A stretch of DNA of 64,000 nt from Acephala macrosclerotiorum (lineage: Eukaryota; Ascomycota; Leotiomycetes; Helotiales; Mollisiaceae), in the NCBI GenBank assembly GCA_014904845.1, contig MU119235.1, forward strand, positions 192,138-256,137. Direction: 5' to 3'. Positions 34,592 to 46,015 of the stretch are shown piece by piece (positions within the stretch are counted from its first letter, which is position 1; each line of letters opens with the position of its first letter). Made by a program: the position numbers and the translations under genes. The notes under the pieces are model-generated. The model saw only the letters and a list, made by a program, of their open reading frames with translations. It ran no database searches and had not been told where the DNA came from.

Positions 34592-36474
34592 ATGAAGAAC
34601 AACTACCCGCAACAATCTCCAAAACCACCTTTTTTAGAAAGTATGCGAGATCGCAACCACTCTCTACGACTCGCAAGCCAGCTCTCGGACCCGCGCGGGA
34701 GTGACTTTCAGACCCTCCCACCATCATCACCACCACCACCACCACCACCCAGAACACAAATACCCAGTTCACCGATAGTAGTGCCCAGCATAGGCAATCC
34801 TTCTTCCTCCACTCCTAGAACGAGTCGAAGTAAGGCGCTGCCGCCGCTTCCGAAGCGCAAGCCAGATGCACTTAGAAAGAGTCGCGTATCCAAGGATGTG
34901 GACCAAGCAAGGCAGATCCAAGAGGGCGTTGAGGATATCTCTTTCACGTAAGTCTGACTCGATGTCTAGAATGAAGCGGAAATCGTGGGCTGAGAAGCAT
35001 GTCTAAAAAGTAAGAATGATATCATCATCGCGATCATGGGAGTGACTGGTTCTGGGAAAAGCACCTTCATCTCCCTTCTCACGCACGAGAAGATCGAGAT
35101 TGGACATGGTCTGCAATCCTGTAAGTTCGCAAAAACGAAAATAAGTTAGTCGTAATGGTTGATTGATATTTGACAGGTACGACGAAAGTCGGCGTGTATT
35201 ACTTCATGTTCCACGGCGTTCGAATATTTCTCGTCGACACTCCCGGCTTCGACGACACCAACCGCTCCGACTCGGAAGTCCTGAAAGATGTCGCGTTTTG
35301 GCTCGCAGCGGCATATACCAAGAAGACACGCCTTGCAGGCATCATCTACCTGCATCGAATCTCCGATGCCCGTATGCCCGGCTCAGCTCTTCGTAACTTG
35401 AGAATGTTCAACAAACTCTGTGGCGAGGATAATCTAGGTTCGGTGGTGCTTGCCACAACTCATTGGAGCAATTTGAAAACTGGAGCAAGAATCGATGAAG
35501 AAACGGGAGAAGCTCGTCTCAAAGAGCTGATCGGAACTAAGGATTTCTGGGGCGGGATGGTTGATCGAGGAAGTCAGGTCGTGAAGCACGATGGAACGGA
35601 GAGCTCGGCGCTTGACATTGTGCTCAACATCGTTGGTCGAAAGAATCGTGTCATCTTGGACATTCAGCGACAACTGATCGATCAATCACTCGACTTGAAT
35701 GAGACCGATGCCGCACAAGCCTTGCAGTCCGAGCTCATCGCAGAACGGAAACGGTTTGAGCAACAATTGCGAAATTTGAAAGAGGAGATGCAAGAAGCTA
35801 TCGATGAGAACGACTTGCGCGCACAGCGCGAGATCAAGAAAGAACAAGCTAAAGCCGAAGCTGAGATCCAGAAAACGCGGGAGGAGACGAAAGCGCTGAA
35901 AACCACACTGGCGCAAATCGCGCGAGAGAAAGACGAGCAGTTTCGCAAGCTTCAGGAAGACATGGTGCAACAGCGTCGTGAGTATCAACAAGAGATCAGA
36001 AAGGCAACCGCAGCGCTCGAAGCAGAAAAACAGGAACAACGCCTTCGAGCTAAGCAGCATGAGAAAGAGCTAAGAGACAAGGAGGACAAGCGAGCTCGAG
36101 AGGCCGAGGAACATGATAGACGTATGATGGAAATGCAAGAGAAAATGAGGGATGAACATAATGACGCTATTCGTGCACAGATCGAAAGACAACAGGAAGA
36201 GCAAGAACGTTGGTATGCGCGACAAAAGGAAGAAGCTCGTCGAGCTGCTGAGATTGAAAAAGCGCGGTGGGAGAGACAGTTGGAGCTGGAAAGGAAACGC
36301 CAGCAGGAACTGGAACGTAAGAGAGATGAGGCGGATCGGAGGATTCAGGAGATTGAGTTGGAGCAACGCAAAAGTAAGGGTTTCTTTCTTGGTGCTGTGA
36401 AGGCCTTGTGTAATGTGGCAAGCCTTGGGTTCTTTCTGATGGGCTATGCTCCATGGGTGGGGTTCTGGACTTGA
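34592..36474 (+). CDS. AIG1/GIMAP-like GTPase, paralogue 2
   Basis: Exons 34592-34947, 35011-35120 and 35177-36474; 587 residues, frame intact. A disordered Pro/Ser-rich N-terminus of about 115 residues includes a Pro run coded by a CCA/CCACC microsatellite. The G domain follows: GVTGSGKST (about residue 129), GLQSCTTKVGVY across intron 2, and DTPGFDDTNRSD. IIYLHRISDARMPGSALRNL matches paralogue 1 closely. About 250 residues of charged coiled coil come next, rich in Glu, Arg and Gln, then a hydrophobic C-terminal segment (ALCNVASLGFFLMGYAPWVGF) that could anchor to a membrane. This tail is absent from paralogue 1. Confidence 0.9.
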
Positions 36475-38943
36475 GATCTCGTTGTGTTATTTTCCTTATG
36501 TGTACAGCGCTGATATGTAGATAGGAGCCTGGTACAATCCAATGCGCTGGCTTGGTGGCATGTATCGATGATACCTTTGCGTGATCTGCGGTTGGGTGAT
36601 GAGAATTTGATTTGTCTTGTTAGTTTTGACCCAGTGAAATCTATTTCTTAATATTTTCGGTAGCATTCATTCATGAAGGTCAATATGTCCGCGTAAATTG
36701 GTCTAGTATCTCGGGCCATGAGCTATGACTTCTTGTATGTCGCCCGCCGGACCCTCAATAGAAGCCCGACAAGATGAATGGCATCCACAAGCAAGCCACA
36801 ACACCACCATCCCATCTTCCACGCTTTGAACACATATTAAAATTGCATAAAAGTGGCAAATCGTGGCTTCCACGCGCCCAGCACCAGCAATCTCTGCAGA
36901 ATCTGAACTTTTCATCGATCCCGTGTCTGCGTCGATGTTGCATAAGGGCGAGACTTGGGTGACGTATATGTCTGAGCGTTGAGAAGCCACCAAGATGACA
37001 GATGAACTTGCCGTTCGAAGCTAAGATGAACCGTGCTCGACCAGACGGACTTGGAACATTAGATGAAGTACTTGTAACAAAATTCCGAAGTAGAGGTAGA
37101 ACGGTAGAGAACAGCACAGCAGAAAAACAGGAGAAGGAGAAAGGAGATAATATCTTGCCACTAGGAGGAACGGAAGTCTCTCTCTATCTGCCCCTCTCCG
37201 AGTCCTTCTCGAAACCCGAATTCTACCGATTTCATCATCAGAGTCAATCTTCGCGTGAACTCGCCACAACTTGTAGCATCTCCACTTCTGCCATTCAATT
37301 TGTATCAAAAGCTCCATTCTCCACTGGACGCGGAACATGCAACTTGCATCCCTCAGCCCTAAGCAAAAATTTCAATTAAGAATTCGACGGTGCTACTCTA
37401 AAAGGCTAAAAGCCGTCTCGCCTCTGCAAGCTCGACGTTGAAGTCTTCGACGGTTTTGTCAGGCTTGAATGGCGCCACGATCGTCGTCGTATTAACTATA
37501 TTGAGGGAGGTTGGTAAGTGCCGACGCTGCTTGGATGGTCAGTTTCGAGATCTTCACAAAAGTGTCAAAGCGGATGCAGCATGTGATAAGAGAGGACGAA
37601 GGAGGAAGGAGGAAGGAACATAAATGAAGTTCTGACAGAACAATTGACCATCGACATGTCAAAGATACCGTTATCGAGATCCAAATTCCGAAACGCATAC
37701 AAAATGCATCGTGTGATTCTTTCTGGTGTAGCGTCGTGTGCCATCGTTTCCTCATGCAGGAGAAGCCTCACCGCCGCTGCCACGAAATCTCCGCCAAAGA
37801 ATTCCCCGTACGCCGTCCAACCCGCTCGCTCCTGATTAGGACAATTAATACCGTGCCCAAGCCATCATCCTCGAGCCGTTGTTTTCCAACACCCAAGTCG
37901 TCAGAAAAATAAAGTTGAAGATGTGCGCGCTGCTGTGCTTCAAACTGTGACGATCTCAACTCTTCCGACTGGACTGAAGAAGCAAACCAAACTCAAATAT
38001 AGACTCTCCAGAAAAGCAAGGGGACCCCCCATCTTGGTGCCCAAGAAGCGGATACGAGGCCTCGAAAAGAACCAGCAGCCTCGCAGAAGATCATTTCCTG
38101 TCTTTTGCACCTTCCTCTTATGATTCCACACCCTCTTCCCCACGGCATAAGAGTCTTCCTCTGGAACATCTCAACTCCGGTGGGATCTCTATCAACAGTC
38201 TCAATTCTCTGGTTCTGCATTCTGCATTGAAACCAATCGAGCGACTCGAAACCAAATCCCTGCATCTCGCATCCACGTTCCGCCACCCCACCAAACCACA
38301 GCGAACCTCACCCACACCCAAACCCTCGAGTCTAGCACGAGCACAAACACCCTCAATTCTACCGCCAACGAACACGGACCAGCAGCTCCTTGCAGAGACC
38401 GTCCCGGAATACTATTATATCAGCCTGTTTGTTATCATAACAACCGATCTGGTTCATCCCAAGTCAAACCAACAAACAAGCCGAACAAATCACTTTGCGA
38501 CGCATCGAGTCGTACCTGCATATCTCTCCGATTTGCGATTGCGATTGCGATTGCCACTCCACAGCACGCGACAGCTCAACTTGACAGAGAGAGCAATTGG
38601 GATAAGGAGAAGGGGTCGAACGGCGCAGGATCAAGGCGACAGCACGGCGCAGTGGCAGAAGAAGGCTGGCAGGCAGAAAGAGGCATCTCGTCACATTTGC
38701 CCATTTGCCATAAGCCGCCTGAACGCCTCCAACAGAAAAGTGAACGGAGCATCTCCTTCCCTGGACTTCTGCCTTTCGCACATCTACACCTATTTTCTCT
38801 GCGCAATCGATTCAGAATCTTCCCAGGCGATTGAGAGCGCACTCGCACCTCAAATCAACAAGTAATAACCCTTCTATCCTATTGTGCAACCCGTCACAAC
38901 CGCAACCACGGCCCTCCCACGCCTCCCCACCACCTTCGCCGAA
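36475..38943. other. Long intergenic region
   Basis: Almost 2.5 kb without a gene I can support. Open frames at 37,002-37,379 and 38,227-38,865 read through low-complexity Ser/Thr/Arg sequence with no domain. The latter probably overlaps the long 5' leader and promoter of the Ras-family gene. Confidence 0.4.
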
Positions 38944-39834
38944 ATGTCCTCCTCATCCACCTCCTCCGAACCCCAACGCATAACAATAACCATCTGCGGC
39001 GACGGCGGCTGCGGTAAATCCTCCATCACCCTGCGTTTGGTGCGCTCACAATGGACACACGAATACGACCCCACAATCGAAGACTCGTACTCCATAACTC
39101 GACGAATCGATGGACAGACATATCACTTGTCTTTGACCGATACTGCCGGACAAGAAGAATACAGAGGGATGTGGGCTAGTAGTAATTTACGCTCCGATGC
39201 TTTCTTGTTGGTATACGATATCACGAATAGAGATTCCTTGGGTGTTCTGCAGGAATTCAATGATCTGATAGATATCGAAAGCGAAACTCGTCTCGATGCG
39301 TGGGAACGCGAAGTTAGGGACCGGAATGGGAAGTCGAAGAAACATCGTGGGGGAGGGGAAGAAGAGAGAATGGGACCAGTGAGACCGATTAAGATTGTTG
39401 CGGGGAATAAGTGTGATTTGCAGGAGAGCAGACAGGTGCCGGCGAGAGAGGGTCTGGATTGGGCGAGGAAGAGGGGGTGTGGGTTTATGGAGACGAGTGC
39501 GAGGAATACAGTTAATATTGAGGAGACATTTGCGTTGATTGTTAGGAGAGTGGTGGAGGCTAGGAGACAGGCGGCTGGAGGGGGACCGATGGGTGGTGGT
39601 GTTGGGGGTGGGTTTGCTGTTGGCAATGGATGGGGGGATGAGAGGAGGGGGACGATGATGAGTCTGGGTACGAGTAGTTCTATGGGCACGGGTGGGGGGA
39701 CTAGGCGGGCGGTTACTGCTCCACTGAGTCCGCTACCTGGTGGGCCGGAGAAGGAGATGAGTTATGGGGATGTGGGTGGTGGGAAGAGGAAAAAGTTTAA
39801 GGAGTTCTTTAGGAGGATAAGTTGTTGGCGGTGA
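38944..39834 (+). CDS. Ras-family small GTPase with extended loop and tail
   Basis: Intronless, 296 residues from the ATG at 38,944. A GTG-initiated extension upstream is not needed. All G motifs are present: GDGGCGKSS (19-27), the effector-like YDPTIEDSY with the switch Thr, DTAGQEEY with the catalytic Gln (about 70), NKCD (155-158) and ETSAR. Between the third and fourth motifs there is an expanded basic loop of about 25 residues (EREVRDRNGKSKKHRGGG). The tail is Gly-rich, then polybasic, ending RRISCWR. The Cys is third from the end, so this is not a standard CaaX box and prenylation is uncertain. It belongs to the Ras/Rap/di-Ras branch and likely acts at the plasma membrane. Confidence 0.92.
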   Translation: MSSSSTSSEPQRITITICGDGGCGKSSITLRLVRSQWTHEYDPTIEDSYSITRRIDGQTYHLSLTDTAGQEEYRGMWASSNLRSDAFLLVYDITNRDSLGVLQEFNDLIDIESETRLDAWEREVRDRNGKSKKHRGGGEEERMGPVRPIKIVAGNKCDLQESRQVPAREGLDWARKRGCGFMETSARNTVNIEETFALIVRRVVEARRQAAGGGPMGGGVGGGFAVGNGWGDERRGTMMSLGTSSSMGTGGGTRRAVTAPLSPLPGGPEKEMSYGDVGGGKRKKFKEFFRRISCWR

Positions 39835-40638
39835 TCAATACCTTCAACTTCGATTTTAATACCTAGCGACAGACGAGAGAGATTAAGGGAGGAGATCGAC
39901 ACGAGACCACGACGAGGAAGGATGGATGTTCATGTACAAAATTTTGACGACACGATACACAAAACGGTATTCTGGTATGGATAGGTCCAACTCTTGGATC
40001 AGAGTCGAGTAGTCGGTGTGGATCAACAACATCAAAGCACCATACCACACAACTCGACTCGACCAGAGACGAATTGGCATCATGCCACATTGCTGGCTAC
40101 GAAGAGATATGGAGTGAAGGAATGACATCCATCTAGAAAGAGTATGGATATGTATTAATAATGATTAGAATAGCTCGATTGAAATCGGTCATGACACAAC
40201 ACAGACTTCAATCTGGAGGGAAACAGAAATGTAAAAGTCTTTATGTCAATTGCGCCCCTGTCATTTTCCCGTGATGTTGACCTGCTTTGAGAGATCTCTT
40301 ATCTCTGTGATGCGGAAGCACACTACCACACTTCGTCTTCAAGGTGGGAGTTAAGAGAATCGTGAAAGTCTATGCCATTAAGCTCTCATCTAATCCGATT
40401 AATAGTGACTTGATACCAAGTGAGGGAATGAGATGAAATGAAATACAACCATGATCCCATGCCCACCCCGTTCCTTCCAGTCCGTCCTGCACCTGCAAAC
40501 GCCTGCCCACCAGTCATAACAATCGTCTAGAGATCTTTCGCTCTATTAAATCAACCAACCCTTCAAGGAAATCCTTTCCCAACCTCAGCCCTCACTGCCC
40601 ATCCCGAGCCCATCTCAACCCTAGTCTTCACCCCATCT
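39835..40638. other. Convergent intergenic spacer
   Basis: The 3' sides of the Ras-family gene (+) and the AMMECR1 gene (-) meet here. No gene is supported in the 800 bases. Confidence 0.4.
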
Positions 40639-41595
40639 CTACTCCCCGCCAGACTTCTTCCCCGCATCAACCCACTCTCTCCACCTCCTGTATTCCTCCC
40701 ACCCCAAACTCTCCGCCCGCCCCTGAAACCTCACAACCTTCAAATCCCCCACCTCCCTCCACTTCTCCTCCTTCCCTCCCCACCCCGCCTTCCTCATCGC
40801 ACTTATTACCGTCTCTTCTTTATCCCATTCCTGCTCGACGGCTACGTCGGGTAGATAACAGGCTCCATAGCGTTTGTTGCGCGCGTAGAAGGAGATGCGG
40901 ATTCCGTGGATGCCAATTTCCCAGGAGAGGGGAGTAGGGCAGGTCTCGAAATCTGTGAGGAGGGTCACGGCGACTTCGAGAGAGGGTAGTTCGGAGGCGG
41001 TGACGGGGGGGAAGCGGTGGTCGGAGAGGGAGGCGAGGAGAGCGTAGGAACTGAGGCCCGAGGAGAGGGGTTCGGAGGCGAAGGTACCGATGCAGCCGCG
41101 GAGGTTTTTGGTGTGGGAGGATCCGGAGATGGTGTTCCAGGTTATGAACAATGGGGATTCGGTGATCGTGCTGCTTCTTTGACTGGTACGGCGGGGGTGT
41201 AAACCAATGGGTACGAAATTCGAAGATGAACTTGCAGGTGTTGTTTCTGCGGTAGAAGGATCGAGAGAGGTGGTGGATGTTGAGCTTGGGGTTGACGATC
41301 GAGAGTTGGAGTTCGAGAGGCGGGAGATGGCGGGGATGCGGGGTCGTGAGCTCGAAGGTTTGTCTTTGTTGGCAGATGTAGCTGAGGAAGAGGATGGTCG
41401 TTCGTCGGACGAAAAGTCGTCGTCTACTTCAGAGGCTGATTCGGCGTGTAGGTCTTCGTCTTCGTCGCCGTCTTCGAGACCTTTGGGGTAGTCGGCCCAT
41501 GAGGCTTGGACTTGGTAGAGTGTCATTGGAGTCCGCTTCTCGAGGTGAGCTGCGAGAGTCTCGAAGCAGTAGAGGCAGTGTTCTACTGTTGCCAT
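40639..41595 (-). CDS. AMMECR1 domain protein
   Basis: 318 residues from the ATG at 41,595. The frame extends further upstream, but that part is low-complexity and lies in the promoter. The family signature LRGCIGTF is present, preceded by PLFITWNT and followed by DHRFPPVTASELPSLEVAVTLL and the HGIRI strand. A Ser/Thr-rich insertion of about 110 residues (DDDFSSDERPSSSSATS onward) separates the first strand, MATVEHCLYCFETL, from the core; such insertions are common in fungal members. The molecular function of AMMECR1 proteins is not established. Soluble, with no targeting signal seen. Confidence 0.93.
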   Translation of the reverse strand: MATVEHCLYCFETLAAHLEKRTPMTLYQVQASWADYPKGLEDGDEDEDLHAESASEVDDDFSSDERPSSSSATSANKDKPSSSRPRIPAISRLSNSNSRSSTPSSTSTTSLDPSTAETTPASSSSNFVPIGLHPRRTSQRSSTITESPLFITWNTISGSSHTKNLRGCIGTFASEPLSSGLSSYALLASLSDHRFPPVTASELPSLEVAVTLLTDFETCPTPLSWEIGIHGIRISFYARNKRYGACYLPDVAVEQEWDKEETVISAMRKAGWGGKEEKWREVGDLKVVRFQGRAESLGWEEYRRWREWVDAGKKSGGE

Positions 41596-42780
41596 TTTGA
41601 CGGTTTGAGTTGGGAGATGGGAAGTGAGGGTTGGGGGATAAAGAATGGAGGATGAATGGAGGATGACGGAAGTGAGGGGAGAGCAGGCGGGGATCCAAGG
41701 GTCGTCGTTGGGAGCGGGACATCTTCGTGTTTTGCGGTGGGGTCGAGACCTGGCGGCTAGCTTCATCGCAAGCTTACTTTGTAGCTTATTAAACTTGCAT
41801 AAGTGTTGTGCAGCTTTGTGTAGCCGCATAAATGCACGTGAATACCAATCTTCATTTTTGAAGCTTCACTTAAAAGCCTAGATTTCTTTTACAGAGTCAT
41901 TCTCCAATTCGTCCTTACCTAGCCTTCTTGAGCTTCAAGCTCGATAATAGCAGCAATTTCCACGTGACTGGCCTTACTCAGCGTCCATTACTCGCTTCAT
42001 CTCCGACAATCTGATCTCCCCAACTCAAAATCAATCTGACCTCACAATGAACACAGACCCGCCGCAAAAGCTTGACAGCTAGCCAAGCCATTGCAAACGC
42101 CGGATACGTCAATCATCTGAAAATAAAGCTCATAACGCATGAATTATTCTTCGGACGTTGGTCTTCCCATCTCTGGGTCCGCGCTTAAACGTCCGTTCAC
42201 AGGCTTGTCTTCCTCGCTTGTGCTGTCACCGCTCCAGCCCCGTATCAGCCACGTCTGAGAATCTCGCATCCCATATCCGGGATCTCAAGCTCCCCATGCT
42301 CTCCTGCTTCACTCTTCCAATTAAAGAACATCAGGAAATAATCCATCCAATCCTATGGGACTGATGTGACTAGCCCAGAAGACAAGCACCTTTCTAAACT
42401 GGTCCGGTCGCACTACATCCTGATCATCGATTCAAGCTTGAATTCAGCCTACCCTACCCCAGTCCCACCCAAGACTCTTTGGAACGTCTCCGACTCCAGA
42501 TCCAATTAGGATGGCATCGGCCCGTCGTGGCCTTGTTTGTCCCGTGCAGCAAAAACAATCTCCGGATGGCAGATGAGCCTCTGCCTTGGCGGTACAAATA
42601 CTCTTGTCTCCCATCAAATCTTATCTTTCTTCTCTATCCTCCATCTCAAGTCTTCTATCTGATCAAACGTTCATTTTTCGTTTCCTCTCCATCTACTTCT
42701 TATCTTCAATCTTTTGTCGCCGGACGACCTTTTGCCACTCACTCTTCGATATCTTTTCAAGGTCAATTCATACCGTCATC
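41596..42780. other. Intergenic, promoter of secreted peptide gene
   Basis: No supported gene in 1.2 kb. The last 170 bases are C/T-rich with many TCTTTC and ATC strings, a typical fungal pyrimidine-rich leader, and a TACAAATA element sits at about 42,592. Confidence 0.4.
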
Positions 42781-43201
42781 ATGCAATTCTCAGTCATCAC
42801 TATTTTGTCACTTGTGGCTGTTGCTTTCGCTTCCCCTATTCCTCTGCCAGAGCGTCTTGATGGTATGTACCACGCCTTATCTGATCTTCCCATCCACTAT
42901 GATTATTAGTTGGGTATTTCCCTTTGGGGTCTCCAGTCCCACAGAAATCCGCTTCTGCTCTAGACCCACCAATGCCAAGTTTCAAGACTAACTTTATATC
43001 AACAGACATCGTCGCACGTCAAACACCGAGTGTCGATGCCGAATCTCCGGCGATGACTGATGCGAATGGAAATGTTGTTAACTTCAGCACTGCTGGTGTT
43101 TACTTAGGTATGACTCTACTCCCCTCAAATCCCGACTCTTGACCACGTATCTTGAGAATTGGACTGACGAGGGAACAGATGCCGTTGCCAAGGGAAACTA
43201 G
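42781..43201 (+). CDS. Small secreted peptide (68 residues)
   Basis: Three exons, 42781-42862, 43006-43107 and 43179-43201; 207 nt. All junctions use GT-AG and agree in phase. Residues 1-18 form a clear signal peptide (MQFSVITILSLVAVAFAS) followed by PIPLPERLDD. The mature peptide is about 50 residues, cysteine-free, acidic, with an ARQTPSVDAESP stretch and an NFSTAG site. No family is recognised. Its size and secretion fit an effector-like or signalling peptide; that is inference. It lies directly before the 2.4-kb tandem array. The first intron, at 143 nt, is long and could hide an alternative exon. Confidence 0.7.
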
Positions 43202-43570
43202 AATAATGATGCGCATCTTGGAATGAACATTGGAGGCGAGCGAGGAGTGTAATTACATAAAACCATTGACCGATCGGATAGGAGGATGGAGTTAGATGGA
43301 GGGGCATCTGCTGGCCTGTGGGATAGACATACAAATTGATATCTTACAGCCATTCTACATCATCTACCAGCTTGTCATACCTGGTGCCACAACTGTTGCA
43401 ACGTTCATGGCATTCAAGCACACTCTTCTTGCCCATTCCCAAGCCTCCGGCACTTCCCAATGACAGACATTGGCACCATCGCCTTCACTTCCACTCATCT
43501 TCATCCCCACTCTCACTCATTCACCATCGCACATCACCAAATGTGATGCTGATGGGTAGGTACTCTTTCT
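43202..43570. other. 3' flank of the peptide gene
   Basis: 370 bases between the peptide stop codon and the tandem array. I see no second gene. The sequence GATGGGTAGGTACTC near 43,550 leads straight into the first array unit. Confidence 0.4.
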
Positions 43571-46015
43571 AATGTTCCCTTCCACCTAGGGACATTCACA
43601 ACCTTTTGTTGCATATCGTATGCCCCCGACTTTTCGCCATTGTTATATAAGGGCTTCGAAACCCGGGCGATTTTCCATCCAAGACCCAGGAAACGACCGG
43701 TTTTCCGTTCTGTTTTGCAAAATCTCCCGGACCTGTTACAGCTACTTAGAATTCGGAAGTCTTCCCGGTTGCGAGCAAAGAACTCATCTGATTCGGGACG
43801 CTCTCACTCTGAAAATATCCCTCCCGGGCTGGACATTTTGAATATGTTGTTGCATATCTTACGAACACCTGGGGTCATTGGCCACTGTTACATAAGGAGA
43901 TAGGTATCCTGGGACATTCCAAATCCAAATGCCAGGGATTGATAAAACGCAAACCGTTTCCCGTTTTCCGGTAAGATTTCCTGTCTGGGTCCGTCATAGC
44001 GGCTTGGAACTCGGGAGGATTCTGCAAAGGCGAATTCGACGGGCTCCTTCGGGCGTCCGAGAGTGTCTTCCACGAGATGGGACATTTACCTCCTAGAATT
44101 AACCCTCCCCGAGCTAGACAATTGAGATTTTTGTTGCATATCGCACGCACCGTCCAGGACCTTTGCTCACTGTTACATAAAGAAGACCAAACAAAATCCG
44201 GAAGTTTTTCAACTCCAAGGGCTAGATTGCGAACGGGTTTTCCGTATTCTTTCAGAACGTCCCGGATCTGTTCCAACAGCTCAGGATTCGGAATCCCGCC
44301 AGATCGACAATGCACACCCATCCGGGATACTTTTACACTCAAAATGTTCCTCCCCAGGCAGGAAACTTGAAAATGTTTTGTTGCACATCGCACTTTTGCA
44401 TCCCTCTACCATTGTTACATAAGGATTGCGAGAACCGGGAAGGTCTTCATCCCCAGCGCACCATCGTGGCGTTTTATGATTGTTACATAAGGACTGTGAG
44501 AAACTAGGTGATTTCGAACTCAGGACTCAGCAACTCCCCGGTTTCCGTTTTCTCGAAAGAGCTTCGGGATTTTGCACAAGACTCAGAATTCCACCAGGTT
44601 TTCCAGCCGATAAGTTCTACGGGATATACTTTTCTCTAGAGATATCCCTTCCCATGGCAAACATTCTGAGGTTTTGTTGCGCATCGCAAGCGTCCTTTTG
44701 GCCTTTGTTAAAAAAACGGGAGGATCTCGAAGCCAGAAGTCAAAAATCCGCTCGGTTTTCCGTTTTGAGGGAAAATTCTATGATCCTGTCATCGAGTTCG
44801 GAATTCCGGTTCAAACTCCTTGATGTATAAGCGAGAGATTCGTCCGAGACGTTCTTCTCTTGAAATGTCCTATCCCGGCTATACACTCTGAAATTATTTT
44901 GTTGCATGTCGTGAGATTTACCTTTGGGACCCTTACGCCTTTGTTACATAAGCTGAGTATCGGGGGGGTCCTTGAAGCCGGAAGCCAGAAGCCAGAAACT
45001 ATCCGGCTTTCCGTTCCTTGTAATTGCTCCTGGATCCAGCACAGGATTCGGTCGAAGAGGACGAATCGTCCTGGGCGTTCTTCCACTGCAGCTCAGCTTC
45101 CCATATCGCGCCTTACGATCCTTGTCTTTATGTTACATAAGGAAGCTGAGAAACTGCTCGATTTTCCGTTTTTCTTTTGAAAGCTCCCGGATGTGTTACA
45201 GGAATCGAGATTCTGCGCGAAGTTGGAGCGAACGGATCGTCCGAGAAGGTCTTCTTGTAGAAACTTATCCCCAAGTGATACCTTTAGGCCGTTCCCTATA
45301 TGTTACATAAGGAAAGGGAGAAACGAGATCAGAAATCATTTGATTTTCCGCTTTTCGTGAGAGCTCCCGGGCTTGGCACGACCAAAGATCAGTCCGTTTT
45401 ATGCAAAATCCCATTACAGATCGGCATTTGACCACATGACTTGCGATCAGCCTTGGACAGCCCTCCGAAATGAGTCTGATGATCAAGAACATTCCTTCTC
45501 TCAAAATGTCCCTTCTAACTCACACATCCACAACTTTTGTTGCTTATCGTCCTTTTTTCATGACTCATGCCTGCGTATATTACATAAGAAATCTGGGAAA
45601 CGGGATCAAAAACCACTCGGCTTTCCGTCTTCCTATATAACCTCCCGATTTGTCACCTGGCGAAGGAGAATCTGCGTTTTTGTGGACATCTCATGGAGCG
45701 ATCACTTTATCTGAGTGTGGTCCCTCAAGAATATAGCAAAAGTGAGGAGATACAGACATTACCATTTCTAAGATGTCCCTTCTAACGTCAAACATTGACA
45801 TTTTTGTTGCACGTCGCACCTCACCTGGGCGCTGTTACATAAGAACAGCGATTTCCTGGATCCTTACTAAAATCCGAAAACGGGTTTCTTTTTTTTTCTT
45901 TTCTTTTTTTTTTTTTTTAGAATTCGGGAAACTTTGAAAGGCTCCTGGGTGTGTTCAAAACGGGGTAGGATTCGGAATTTTGCCTGACCAAGTGTTTCGA
46001 GCGGACGATCTTGGA
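43571..46015 (+). repeat. Degenerate tandem array, about eleven ~240-bp units
   Basis: Units share, in order, an AAATGTCCCTTCC-like box, a TTTTGTTGCATATCGCA box, then 30-45 bp later TGTTACATAAGG followed by GAGAAAC, a CCGGTTTTCCGTTTTC box, and GAATTCGG. The TGTTACATAAG box starts near 43,641 (as TGTTATATAAG), 43,886, 44,171, 44,413, 44,481, 44,706 (TGTTAAAAAAA), 44,942, 45,131, 45,301, 45,578 (TATTACATAAG) and 45,833. Spacing is mostly 225-285 bp, with truncated units of 68, 170 and 189 bp. No unit keeps an open frame. Box 1 is missing or weak in the short units. A T-rich tract at 45,889-45,920 sits in the last unit. Nature unknown: satellite, non-coding RNA, or remnant of a repeated gene. 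Confidence 0.85.

Noticed and set aside
38227..38865. 212-codon frame upstream of the Ras-family gene
   Set aside because: Low-complexity Ser/Thr/Arg sequence without motifs; better explained as the long promoter/leader of the Ras gene.
44480..44830. Open frames within the tandem array (also 45,373-45,714)
   Set aside because: Frames differ between units and are broken by indels, so the repeat is not protein-coding.
43571..46015. CRISPR-like array interpretation of the tandem repeats
   Set aside because: Units are long and diverged, lack identical short repeats with unique spacers, and the genome is fungal.
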